A stretch of DNA of 36,157 bases, from NCBI GenBank assembly GCA_003220615.1, contig QHTB01000143.1, forward strand, positions 1 through 36,157. The letters run 5' to 3'. The position numbers and the translations under genes are program-made. Shown piece by piece: positions 22,430 through 30,253 of the stretch (positions within the stretch are counted from its first letter, which is position 1; every line of letters begins with the position of its first letter). The DNA is from Candidatus Rokuibacteriota bacterium (GTDB taxonomy: Bacteria > Methylomirabilota > Methylomirabilia > Rokubacteriales > CSP1-6). The notes beneath the pieces are model-generated. The model was given only the letters and a program-made list of their open reading frames with translations, was not told the DNA's origin and did no database searches.

Positions 22430-23104
22430 ATGGCGTCGGGCTATGCCGTCAAGCAGGCTGCGGACCTGATGGATGCCGCGTTCCTCGCTCGGTGGACGGA
22501 TCGGGAGGCGATCGGTCCGCTCGCCCGCCGGGCGCTCGGCGTGATCATCCGTCGCCTGGCCGCCGGCGAAGGCGCGCTGCCCGTCACGGGCTTGTTCCCT
22601 GATCTCGCTCCGGGCGAGGTCGCCGACGCCATCGCCGAGCTCGATCACCACGACCTGGTTCTGGTGGAGGCGGGCGCCGTCGTCCTCGCCTATCCGTTCA
22701 GCGCCCGCCCCAACGCGTTTCGTCTCGAGCCGGGCGACCGGCGCCCTCGGTACGCGTGCTGCGCGACCGACGCCCTGGGGGTCGCGGCGCTGATGGGCGA
22801 AGCGGTCACGATCCACTCCCGCTGCCACGACTGCGGCGACCCACTCGTGCTGCGCACCGGGCCCGAGGGGCCGCTCGAGCCCACGACGGCGATGGTCTGG
22901 GTGGGCACGCGTGAGGACATCCGGGCCAAGGCGTGCGCCGGCCTCTGACACACGATCAACTTCTTCCGGTCGGAAGAGCATCTCGGTCGGTGGTGGAACG
23001 CGACGCGAGCCGACGGCGCCGCCGCGACCGTGGTCGAGACGTTCAAGGTGGCTGCCGAGGTCTTCGGCCGGCGCCTTCCCAGACTGGCGGGACTGCGAGA
23101 TTAA
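22430..23104 (+). CDS. MerB-like (alkylmercury lyase family) selenoprotein, UGA at 22946-22948
   Basis: Read through one in-frame TGA, this is a 224-aa protein close in length to MerB (212 aa). An N-terminal winged-helix-like region is followed by YACCATDALGVAALMGEAV and IHSRCHDCGDPL, which line up without gaps with MerB YAWCALDTL...SSHC: C111 matches Cys96, D114 matches Asp99, C132 matches Cys117. After KACAGL comes TGA (codon 173), then HTINFFRSEEHLGRWW; aligning FF with MerB CCHVHFF puts the TGA on catalytic Cys159. The frame continues 51 codons with ETFKVAAEVFGRRL, like MerB VHEAFGLGQEFNRHL, to TAA at 23102-23104. A SECIS-like hairpin follows the TGA. MerB cleaves carbon-mercury bonds; the substrate here is unproven. 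Start at ATG 22430, with a TATCCT hexamer 7 nt upstream. Confidence 0.8.
22961..22978 (+). promoter_or_regulatory. Bacterial SECIS-like element in the MerB-like gene
   Basis: Twelve nt after the TGA, TTCTTCC (22961-22967) pairs with GGAAGAG (22972-22978): six Watson-Crick pairs and one G-U, closing a GGTC tetraloop (22968-22971). The loop begins 19 nt after the TGA. From memory, the E. coli fdhF SECIS also presents GGUC in its loop about 18 nt after its UGA, so position and loop agree with a SelB-binding site. Confidence 0.75.
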
Positions 23105-23412
23105 CGGCGACGCGCGCGGGCCGCGGCCAGCTCGCGCTCGAGGTCCTCGACGCGGCGGGCGAGCTCGTCGCGCTCGGTGCGCAGCGCATTGAGCTGTTGC
23201 TCGCGCGCCAACCCTCGCTGCTCCTGCTGAGCGAGCGTCGTCTGCAGCGCCGCCTCTCGGGCATAGACGTCCTTCATCTCGGCCTCGAGACGCGTCATCC
23301 GTTGCTTGGCGGGAAGCCAACCGGCAAAGAGCGTGTAGGCGAGGAGCCCGGCCAGCAGGACCGCGGCGACGACGATGAGCCAGGGAGTCCTTCGACGAGG
23401 CTCGGCGACCAC
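23101..23412 (-). CDS. Membrane-anchored coiled-coil protein
   Basis: About 103 aa: a short basic N-terminus (EPRRRTPW), one transmembrane helix (LIVVAAVLLAGLLAYTLFAG) and a long coiled coil (RMTRLEAEMKDVYAREAALQ onward, ending ELAAARARRR). A FtsB/DivIC-like or general tethering architecture; function unknown. The start is taken as GTG 23412 because TAAAAT (23426-23421) ends 8 nt upstream, the leaderless pattern seen elsewhere; a TTG at 23430 is possible. Its TAA stop shares the palindrome TTAA (23101-23104) with the TAA of the MerB-like gene on the other strand. Confidence 0.6.
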   Translation of the reverse strand: MVAEPRRRTPWLIVVAAVLLAGLLAYTLFAGWLPAKQRMTRLEAEMKDVYAREAALQTTLAQQEQRGLAREQQLNALRTERDELARRVEDLERELAAARARRR

Positions 23413-23504
23413 GGCCCGTGATTTTAGCAAACGGGCCGGCGGAGCCGCGCAAGCGATCTGCTATGATCGAATCGAGAAGCTTCAGCGGACGAGGGAGGAC
23501 ACTC

Positions 23505-24005
23505 GTGGAGCTGCGACGCTTCTTCGATCAAGCGGTCCGGGCGTCGTTCAAGGACCTGGCCATCACGGACGAGCCAGCGGCTACGTACCTCGCCGATCTC
23601 CTGACACGCTTTGCCCGCACCGAGAACCTCTTCCCTCCCGGCGTCGCGCTGCCGCGTCTGGAGACCGTCGTCGACATGCTCCTCGACGTCCAGTCGGCCT
23701 GGGAGGAAAACTTCCAGCCGGAGCACGAGGTGTCGGTCCGCCGCCACATCGGTGACTACACCATGTTCATGACGGGCGTCTTCCGCGAGCGGGTGGAGCG
23801 ACTGGCCAGCCACGCTTTCTACGTCGCCCAGGGCAAGCGCGCCTACCACTTCGTCTCCGAGCACGCCCGGGCCACGCAGCGAGCGGCGCCCTACCGCCGG
23901 CTGGCCGAGCACTTCGAGAGCTTCGCCAGCGCCCTCGACTACACGCGTCGGGTCCACTTCCCCGACGGCGCCGGTCACCGCTTCTTCGGCCTCGCGTTCG
24001 AATGA
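23505..24005 (+). CDS. Helical protein of unknown function
   Basis: A 166-aa soluble, mainly alpha-helical protein starting at GTG 23505, 6 nt after GGAGG. Notable segments: ELRRFFDQAVRASFKDLAI, VRRHIGDYTMFMTGVFRERV and RRLAEHFESFASALDYTRRV; many aromatic and His residues in helices could hint at a ligand or metal site, but I see no known motif. Two earlier in-frame starts (23418, 23463) lack a ribosome binding site. It overlaps the next gene by ATGA, so the two products are probably made together. A TATGAT hexamer at 23462-23467 is a possible -10. Confidence 0.6.
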   Translation: MELRRFFDQAVRASFKDLAITDEPAATYLADLLTRFARTENLFPPGVALPRLETVVDMLLDVQSAWEENFQPEHEVSVRRHIGDYTMFMTGVFRERVERLASHAFYVAQGKRAYHFVSEHARATQRAAPYRRLAEHFESFASALDYTRRVHFPDGAGHRFFGLAFE

Positions 24006-25177
24006 CGTCGCCGCCCGAGCCGGCGGCTGACGCCGACTGCCGACGCCTGCTCGATCACTGGCTGGCGACGGGAACGATGCCCGGGTCCGCGGAGGTGACG
24101 CCGCTGGCGTCGGCGCCACCGGCCCAGCTCGAACAGACGCTGTGGGCGTTCGCGCGCGAGCACGGGGCGGCCGCGCTTCCCCTCCTTTCTTCATTCGCCG
24201 ATCACACGACGCGGTCGCTCCGCCGGCCAGCCCGGCGCGTCATCTATCGTCTCACTCAGCGAGGCGTGACGATCGCGCCCGCCGCATCGGCCGCCCGTCC
24301 ACTCGTCGCTCAGGGCGACACGCGCCCCGTTCGCGCGTGGCTCTCCGGCATCGACGGCACCGGGTCTCGCGCGTCGTGGATCCTCTTCGAGGGCCCGTTC
24401 GGCGCGCTTCGTCTCTGCTCGCTCATCCTCAACGATGAGATCGGCATCCTCGACGCGGCCGGAGGCGACATCACCCGGAAGCGCCTCGAACGCGAGCTCG
24501 CCGAGCTCGCTGCATCGCAGAAGCTGCCCTGGGTCGAGATCGACCCGGGGCGAGCGGCCGGGCTCGTGGCCGAGGCGCTCGCCCGTCATCGTCACGCCGG
24601 GACGGCGCCGCCGGCCGCCTTCGAGCGCTGGCGGCCGCGCTTCGACGACGTCCCGGCGGCCGAGCCCCCCGCGCTGGCGCCGGCCGAACCCACACTCGTC
24701 GAGCGCTCGGCCGAGTTACTGAATCTTCCCGAGCTGAACGGATGGTTCCTCGAGCCGGAGCGAGTCCAGCCCGAGGCGGTCGAGATGCTGCAAGCGCGTG
24801 AGAGTCGGCTGGTCGTCTCCGACCAGATCAAGGCCGAGCACCGGGAGGCGGTGATCACCCGTGTCGTCGAGCGCGAGCTGACGCCCGAGGTGCGCGGACG
24901 CTGGGCCCGCCGGCTCGCCGAGATGGCGCTGGTCTTCGACTCGGCCGGGCGCGGGGAGCACGCCACGCTCGCCGGCGCCGCGGCGGCTGAGCTCGGCGAC
25001 GACACGCGCGACGCGCATCGCCACCCGTTCGCTCGCCAGCTTGCCGCCCGCGCGCTCGAGGTCGCCGGCGAAGTCGCGCTTGGCCGGCTCTCGGCCGCAG
25101 ACGCGACGCGGCGGCCCAGCGTGCCTGGAACCGGCCACCCACGGAGCGACCCGGGCTCGCGGCCACCGCTTCAATGA
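24002..25177 (+). CDS. Large Ala/Arg/Glu-rich protein of unknown function
   Basis: A 391-aa soluble protein without signal peptide or membrane helix. An early segment (LWAFAREHGAAALPLLSSFA followed by RRPARRVIYRLTQRGVTI) resembles a HEAT-like helical pair; the middle (SWILFEGPFGALRLCSLILN) looks like a beta domain; a linker rich in Pro/Ala separates a helical C-terminal part (NGWFLEPERVQPEAVEMLQA onward). I do not recognise the family. Both ends overlap neighbours by ATGA (24002-24005 and 25174-25177), placing it in a translationally coupled trio with the 166-aa protein and the P1 peptidase. Confidence 0.65.
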   Translation: MTSPPEPAADADCRRLLDHWLATGTMPGSAEVTPLASAPPAQLEQTLWAFAREHGAAALPLLSSFADHTTRSLRRPARRVIYRLTQRGVTIAPAASAARPLVAQGDTRPVRAWLSGIDGTGSRASWILFEGPFGALRLCSLILNDEIGILDAAGGDITRKRLERELAELAASQKLPWVEIDPGRAAGLVAEALARHRHAGTAPPAAFERWRPRFDDVPAAEPPALAPAEPTLVERSAELLNLPELNGWFLEPERVQPEAVEMLQARESRLVVSDQIKAEHREAVITRVVERELTPEVRGRWARRLAEMALVFDSAGRGEHATLAGAAAAELGDDTRDAHRHPFARQLAARALEVAGEVALGRLSAADATRRPSVPGTGHPRSDPGSRPPLQ

Positions 25178-26118
25178 TCGCGGGCATCCGCGTCGGCCAC
25201 GCGACCGACCCCATCGGAGTCACCGGCGTCACCGTCGTGCTCACCGATCAACCGGCGGTGGCCGGCATCGCCCTCCGCGGCGGCGCCAACGACGTCGTCG
25301 GGCTCGACCACCTGGACTCGGGGCACCTGGTCGGCACGGTCAACGGCGTCGTGCTGGGCGGCGGCAGTCGCTTCGGAGAGGAAGCGGTCTACGGCGTGAT
25401 GCGCTGGCTCGAGGAGCGCGGCGTCGGCTTCCGCGTGGGCGCGGCGGTCGTCCCCCACGTCCCCGGCGCCTTCCTGTTCGATCTCAACGTCGGTGACGCC
25501 CGCGCCCGGCCGACGCGCGAGATGGGATACGACGCAGCGAAGAGCGCGGCGGCGGGGCCCGTGGCCGAGGGCAGCGTTGGCGCCGGCACCGGCGCCACGG
25601 TCGGCAAGGTCAACGGCGTCGCGTGCGCGATGCGCGGGGGCGTCGGCTACACCGCCGCCCAGGCCGGCGATATCGTCGTCACCGCGCTGATGGCGGTCAA
25701 CGCCGTCGGCGACGTGCGTGATCCTGAGACGGGGGCCGTGATCGCGGGAACCCGGGAAGCGCCGGACAGCCGCCGCCTCATCGACTCGGCGCGCGCCATC
25801 GCGGCCGGCGCCGGCCGCTTCGAGGGGCCGCGTCACACTACCATCGGCGTCGTGACGACCAATGCGCGTCTCACGAAGATCGAGGCGGCGAAGGTGGCCT
25901 CGCTGGCGATGGTCGGCTTCGGCCGCGCGCTCTCCCCGCCGCACACCGCGTTCGACGGCGACTCGCTGTTCGTGCTGTCCGTGGGGGATCTGCCCTTCGA
26001 TCTCACCCGCGTCGGCGTCCTCGCCGCCGACGCCGTGGCCCGCGCGATCGCGCGCGGGGTCCGCGCCGCGACGTCGCTCCGTGATATTCCGGCCGCGCGC
26101 GACCTCCCCGCTATCTGA
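25174..26118 (+). CDS. P1 family (DmpA/BapA-like) autoprocessing aminopeptidase
   Basis: A 314-aa Ntn-type hydrolase. It starts with MIAGIRVGHATDPIGVTGVT, typical of the family, and has RGGANDVVGLDHLDSGHLVG and VNGVVLGGGSRFGEEAVYGV. The self-cleavage site is expected at HTTIGVVTTNARLTK, where family members usually read NTTIGVV; here His replaces the preceding Asn, and the first Thr would be the nucleophile. Such enzymes release N-terminal amino acids from small peptides or beta-peptides and act in the cytoplasm or periplasm; no signal is seen. The start overlaps the upstream gene (ATGA). Its 3' end overlaps the convergent rhomboid gene by 8 nt. Confidence 0.85.
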   Translation: MIAGIRVGHATDPIGVTGVTVVLTDQPAVAGIALRGGANDVVGLDHLDSGHLVGTVNGVVLGGGSRFGEEAVYGVMRWLEERGVGFRVGAAVVPHVPGAFLFDLNVGDARARPTREMGYDAAKSAAAGPVAEGSVGAGTGATVGKVNGVACAMRGGVGYTAAQAGDIVVTALMAVNAVGDVRDPETGAVIAGTREAPDSRRLIDSARAIAAGAGRFEGPRHTTIGVVTTNARLTKIEAAKVASLAMVGFGRALSPPHTAFDGDSLFVLSVGDLPFDLTRVGVLAADAVARAIARGVRAATSLRDIPAARDLPAI

Positions 26119-26812
26119 CCAGCCAGCCGACTGCGGTGTAGGCGAGCACGATCCAGACGATCCACAGCCAGCGTCGCAGGACGCGCTCGCGCTCGAGCGG
26201 CATGGGCTCCAGCACCACCGGGTGGAGTCGCCGGCCGACGAGCCAGCCCGTCGCCAGGCCACCGATGTGCGCGCCGTTGTCGATGTAGGCCGAGGTCAAC
26301 CCGCCGAGCACCGTGTAGATCGCCCAGACGAGCAGCACCACGCCGATCCGGCGGTCGCGCACGAGGAGGCGGTCGCGCTGCCCCCGGAACAGCGCGATCG
26401 CCGCGCCTTGCAGTCCGAAGATCGCCCCTGACGCGCCGACCGACGGCCCCGGGCTCCACAGCAAGCTCAGCAGCGACCCGCCGACGGCGCTCGCGACGTA
26501 GAGCACGACGAACTGGCGCCGGCCGAACGCGTGCTCGCACAGCATGCCGAGGATGAAGAGCGCGACGGCGTTGCCGACCAGGTGATCGAAGCTTCCGTGA
26601 AGGAACGTCGCGCTGAGCAAGCGCCAGTACTCACCGGCGGCGACGGCCGGTCTGAAGAGCGCGCCGAAGGCGATGATCGCGTGGTCGGTGTCGAGGGCAT
26701 CGAAGGCGATCTCCACGCTGTAGACGAAGAGCAGCAGCGCAATGAGGCCAGCAGTGACCCGCGGCAGCCGGCGCATCCGGCGCTCGAAGTCGACGCGCCG
26801 CGAGAGCAGCAT
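26111..26812 (-). CDS. Rhomboid family intramembrane serine protease
   Basis: A 233-aa membrane protein with about six to seven helices. The catalytic dyad is visible: S128 in GASGAIFGL and H182 in NGAHIGGLATG. The conserved loop-1 element EYWRLLSATFLHGSFDHLVGN is also present, so it should be active on transmembrane substrates. An N-terminal basic stretch (RRVDFERRMRRLPR) precedes the first helix. The ATG at 26812 has no ribosome binding site; a downstream ATG (MRRLPRV) is possible. The 149-nt gap upstream holds a 7-bp inverted repeat (26896-26902 / 26910-26916) but no gene. Confidence 0.88.
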   Translation of the reverse strand: MLLSRRVDFERRMRRLPRVTAGLIALLLFVYSVEIAFDALDTDHAIIAFGALFRPAVAAGEYWRLLSATFLHGSFDHLVGNAVALFILGMLCEHAFGRRQFVVLYVASAVGGSLLSLLWSPGPSVGASGAIFGLQGAAIALFRGQRDRLLVRDRRIGVVLLVWAIYTVLGGLTSAYIDNGAHIGGLATGWLVGRRLHPVVLEPMPLERERVLRRWLWIVWIVLAYTAVGWLVR

Positions 26813-26895
26813 GTCGGACGTGATGCGCAGCGGGCGGTCTGCGTCGTGCGTGGGTCGAGCCTCCCCGGCGGCGTGATCGCTCCTTACACTACCCG

Positions 26896-26916
26896 ATCCG
26901 CCGCGCGGAGGCGGAT
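26896..26916. repeat. Hairpin between rhomboid and scramblase-like genes
   Basis: ATCCGCC (26896-26902) and GGCGGAT (26910-26916) form a 7-bp stem with a 7-nt loop, 46 nt after the stop of the upstream minus-strand gene. No T-tract on either side; a weak terminator or processing site is possible. Confidence 0.3.
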
Positions 26917-26961
26917 GAGACCGGTCAGACGGCGACGGGCGTCGGCCTGACGTGCGAGCGG

Positions 26962-27870
26962 TCAGCGGCCCTCGCCGGTGTCGAGCATCACGCCGAGGGC
27001 CAATGCGACACGCCGGTCCAGGCTGTGCTCGGGATCGCTGGTGAGGTCGAGGACGTAGCGGTCGAGGATGGTGAACTTCCGGTTGAACTCACCGAACACC
27101 ACGCCGGCCGACCCCGGGTCGAGGCGGACGAGGATGAAGTTCGTCCTCAGGAGGCCGAACAGCGACCCGAGGACCCGTCGCAACAGCGACAGGACCATCG
27201 AATCCTCGATGGCCATCGCCGTGCGCTGGCCGGCCGGCGTCTCCACGTACCAGCGTTTGCGAAAGATGTTGTGGATGTATTCCTTGCGCAGCCGGGCCAG
27301 CGGGAGGCCGACGGCCGTCACCACCGTGTAGGTGCGGGCGAGGACGGCGACCCGCTGGTCCTGCCAGACGCGCAGAAGGACTTCGCGGCGCGATTCGTCG
27401 CGAAACACGGTGACGTGACGCAACGGCCGGGCCGACATCGAGACGACGATGAACGTCGCCAATGCGAGCCCAGATCCGAGCAGGCCCGCCAGCGCCCCGA
27501 GCGCGGAGCCGCCGGCGGCCACGACCTCGCCGGTCCACGCCATCACCATGGACGCGGCGATCGCGGCCAGGACATACGCGAACACCGTACGCAGGAGATA
27601 GGTCGGACGCTCGACGTAGAGGATCGGCCGGCCGTCTCCGGACCAGACCTCGTACTTCGACGAGATCGAGAGGAACCGCTCGCGCAACAGGAAGAGATCG
27701 CGATCGAACGCAGGCTCGAGGTCGGGCATCGTCCGGCGCGGCGTTCCCGGCGGCATGCCCGCGCGGAGATGCCTGTTGCAGACCGGGCACTCGAGGAGCC
27801 GGCCGGCGAACTCGGGCTTCAGCTCATAGACCTCCCCGCAGGGACAGGCCAGGACGATGCCGGAGGTCAT
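26962..27870 (-). CDS. Zinc-ribbon membrane protein with scramblase-like C-terminal domain
   Basis: 302 aa. An N-terminal zinc ribbon (ACPCGEVYELK ... LLECPVCNRHL) is followed by a linker, a scramblase/LURP-one-like half (RERFLSISSKYEVWSG), two transmembrane helices (LRTVFAYVLAAIAASMVMAW and LGALAGLLGSGLALATFIVV), and a C-terminal beta-rich part ending FNRKFTILDRYVLDL and LDRRVALALGVMLD. The ending is characteristic of phospholipid-scramblase-like proteins, whose bacterial role is unclear. The ATG at 27870 has no ribosome binding site but lies 7 nt after the stop of a 16-codon ORF that has one, so translation may be coupled. Confidence 0.65.
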   Translation of the reverse strand: MTSGIVLACPCGEVYELKPEFAGRLLECPVCNRHLRAGMPPGTPRRTMPDLEPAFDRDLFLLRERFLSISSKYEVWSGDGRPILYVERPTYLLRTVFAYVLAAIAASMVMAWTGEVVAAGGSALGALAGLLGSGLALATFIVVSMSARPLRHVTVFRDESRREVLLRVWQDQRVAVLARTYTVVTAVGLPLARLRKEYIHNIFRKRWYVETPAGQRTAMAIEDSMVLSLLRRVLGSLFGLLRTNFILVRLDPGSAGVVFGEFNRKFTILDRYVLDLTSDPEHSLDRRVALALGVMLDTGEGR

Positions 27871-27873
27871 CGG

Positions 27874-27886
27874 ACCGTCAGACGGT
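27874..27886. promoter_or_regulatory. Perfect 6-bp palindrome before the scramblase-like gene
   Basis: ACCGTC-A-GACGGT, a perfect inverted repeat with a one-base centre, lies 3 nt upstream of the ATG at 27870 and overlaps the end of the small upstream ORF. It could be an operator or a small hairpin affecting initiation. Confidence 0.3.
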
Positions 27887-27928
27887 AGCGGGGAACGAGA
27901 GGCCGGAAAAATATTCGAGGTCAGCCAT
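27878..27928 (-). CDS. Possible 16-aa leader peptide
   Basis: ATG at 27928 is preceded by AGGAG with an 8-nt spacer and encodes MADLEYFSGLSFPATV, then TGA. A TACAAT hexamer lies shortly upstream of the ribosome binding site. It ends 7 nt before the ATG of the zinc-ribbon/scramblase-like gene, which has no site of its own. This is the arrangement of a leader peptide or translation-coupling ORF; chance is possible. Confidence 0.35.
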   Translation of the reverse strand: MADLEYFSGLSFPATV

Positions 27929-27961
27929 GACAATGCTCCTGTGGATTGTACCGCCGAGTGA

Positions 27962-30253
27962 TCAGTGGAGAATGCGCCAGACCTTCTCGGACGTGAGCGG
28001 CATGTCGACGTGCGTGCAACCCCACGGGCGGAGCGCATCCACGACCGCGTTGACGATCGCCGGCGGCAGCGCGATGCAACCGGCTTCGCCGACACCCTTC
28101 GCTCCGAGCGGATTGTTGGGGGACGGCGTGTGCATCTCCCCGATGACCGGCTCGGGAAAGTCGTCGGCGCGCGGCGCGGCGTAGTCCATCAACGACGCCG
28201 TCAGGAGCTGGCCGTCCGCGTCGTAGACGATGCCTTCGATCAACGCCTGCCCGGCGCCCTGGGCGTAGCTGCCGTGAAGCTGCGCCTCGGCCAGGAGCGG
28301 GTTGATGATGGTGCCGGCATCGTCGACCCACACGCAGCGGGTGAGCGTGACGCGGCCGGTGTCGCGATCGATCGCGACGGTCGCGACACACGTGCCGAAC
28401 GACCACACCTCGCTCTCGGCGTTGAAGAACACGGTGGCGTCGAGCCCGGGCGCCTCGCCCTTCGGCAAGCCCGTGCCGCGATAGGCGAGATCGGCGACCT
28501 GAGCCCACGTCGCGCGCCGGCCGGGAACGCCTCGCACCTCCCAGCCGCCGACGACCGGGACCACGTCGGCCGGCGCCGCCTCGAGAAGACTCGCGGCCAG
28601 CCGGCCGCCCTTTTCCCGGACCTCGGTCGCCGCCCGGAAGACGGCGCTGCCGCCGAGCACCGTGGAGCGGCTGCCGAACGTGCCGACGCCCTGGGGCGTC
28701 CCCTGCGTGTCGCCGTGACGGACGCGGATCGACTCGGGAGGCACGCCGAGGGCGTCGGCCGCGATCTGGGCCCACGTCGTCTCGTGGCCCTGGCCGTGAG
28801 CGCTCGAGCCCGTGACGACGGTGACGACGCCGGTCCGCTCGATCCGTACAGTGCCGGACTCCCAGCCGGCCGCCGACGGCTCGACGTAGGCGGCGAGGCC
28901 CACGCCGACGACGTGGCCTCGCGCGCGGGCTCGCGCCTGTTCGGCGCGCTGGCGACCGTACTCGGCCAAGGTGAGGGCCCGCTCGAACGCGGCCGGGTAA
29001 TTGCCGGAGTCGTAGACCTGTCCCGTCGACGTCCGATACGGAAAGGCGCCGGCCGGCACGAGGTTGCGGCGGCGGATGTCCGCCGGGTCGAGGCCGAGCG
29101 CGTGGGCGGCCTCGTCCATCAAGCGCTCGATCACGAAGACGCCCTCGGGCCGCCCGGCACCGCGATACGGCCCGGTCGAGTTCGTGGTCGTGTACGCGGC
29201 CGTCGCCTGGATGTCGACCGCGGGCACCACGTAGGCGCCCGGCATCGTCCGGCCGTGATTGCGTACCGGTCCCGCGCCGTTGACGACGAGCTGCGAGCCG
29301 AGCGCGACCGCGATTCGCGCGCGCAGCCCGGCGATCTTGCCGTCGGCAGTCACCGCCAGCTCCCCGCGGGCGCGCGCGCCGCGGCCGTGCTGCGTCGTCA
29401 TGAGGTCCTCGGTCCGGGTGGAGATCCACTTCACCGGCAGGCGAAGGAAGACGGCGAGCCAGGCCACGAGGATCTCGTCGCGGTACGTCGTGCCCTTGGC
29501 CCCGAAACCCCCGCCGACGTCGGGAGCGATGACGCGGATCTTGTGCTCGCCGAAGCCGATGACCGATGCGATCTCCCCACGCGCCCGGAACGGCGCCTGG
29601 GTCCCCAGCCACACGGTCAGCTCGTCGGCGGCCGTGTCGTAGCGGGCCATGCAGCCGCGCGGCTCCATCGTCACGGCGGCGACGCGCGTCTGATCCACGC
29701 TGACGGTGACTACGCGCGCAGCGGCGGCGAAGGCCGCGGCGGCGTCGCCGGCCCGCCACGCCCCGGCGATCGCGCGGTTGGTGCCGAGGCTCTGGTGGAC
29801 GATGGGCGCGGCCGCGGCCTGCGCGCTCTCGGCGTCCAGCACCGCGGCGAGCGGCTCGTACTCAATGTCGACGAGGTCGGCCGCATCACGCGCCTCCGGG
29901 AGGCTCTCGGCCACGATGGCGACGATCGGCTCGCCGACGAACCGCACGGCGCCGTCGGCCAGGAGTGGAAACGGCGCGATCTTCATGTCGGGGAAGAACG
30001 CATTCGCCGCGGGCTGGCCGAGATGCTTGATGTCGCCTGCCGACACGACGGCCACGACACCGGCGGCGCGCCGGGCCGCGCCCGTATCGAGCCGCACGAT
30101 CCGCGCGTGGCCGTGAGGGCTGCGCACGAAGTGCACGTGCAGCACGCCGGGCACGGCGATGTCGTCGACGTAGCGGCCACCGCCGGTCATGAGCGCGCGG
30201 TCTTCCACGCGCTTGCGCGAGGCGCCGACGTAGCGGCCGCTGGGCGCCGTCAC
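27962..30253 (-). CDS. Xanthine dehydrogenase/CO dehydrogenase-like large subunit (form II CoxL type)
   Basis: A 763-aa molybdenum-hydroxylase catalytic subunit. It opens with YVGASRKRVEDRALMTGGGR and has the cofactor-binding segments DVGGGFGAKG and HGQGHETTWAQIAADALGV, the active-site signature PYRGAGRPE (form II type, not the AYxCSFR of true CO dehydrogenase) and the catalytic Glu in GAKGVGEAGC. It should bind molybdopterin cytosine dinucleotide and hydroxylate an aromatic heterocycle, aldehyde or related substrate. It is an orphan here: no FAD (CoxM) or 2Fe-2S (CoxS) subunit lies beside it. Its ATG overlaps the TGA of the upstream selenoprotein gene (ATGA), so the two are co-translated. 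Confidence 0.9.
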   Translation of the reverse strand: MTAPSGRYVGASRKRVEDRALMTGGGRYVDDIAVPGVLHVHFVRSPHGHARIVRLDTGAARRAAGVVAVVSAGDIKHLGQPAANAFFPDMKIAPFPLLADGAVRFVGEPIVAIVAESLPEARDAADLVDIEYEPLAAVLDAESAQAAAAPIVHQSLGTNRAIAGAWRAGDAAAAFAAAARVVTVSVDQTRVAAVTMEPRGCMARYDTAADELTVWLGTQAPFRARGEIASVIGFGEHKIRVIAPDVGGGFGAKGTTYRDEILVAWLAVFLRLPVKWISTRTEDLMTTQHGRGARARGELAVTADGKIAGLRARIAVALGSQLVVNGAGPVRNHGRTMPGAYVVPAVDIQATAAYTTTNSTGPYRGAGRPEGVFVIERLMDEAAHALGLDPADIRRRNLVPAGAFPYRTSTGQVYDSGNYPAAFERALTLAEYGRQRAEQARARARGHVVGVGLAAYVEPSAAGWESGTVRIERTGVVTVVTGSSAHGQGHETTWAQIAADALGVPPESIRVRHGDTQGTPQGVGTFGSRSTVLGGSAVFRAATEVREKGGRLAASLLEAAPADVVPVVGGWEVRGVPGRRATWAQVADLAYRGTGLPKGEAPGLDATVFFNAESEVWSFGTCVATVAIDRDTGRVTLTRCVWVDDAGTIINPLLAEAQLHGSYAQGAGQALIEGIVYDADGQLLTASLMDYAAPRADDFPEPVIGEMHTPSPNNPLGAKGVGEAGCIALPPAIVNAVVDALRPWGCTHVDMPLTSEKVWRILH

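Noticed and set aside
22430..22948. MerB-like protein ending at the TGA as a complete 172-aa protein
   Set aside because: It would lack the second catalytic cysteine and the conserved C-terminal tail found just downstream in frame.
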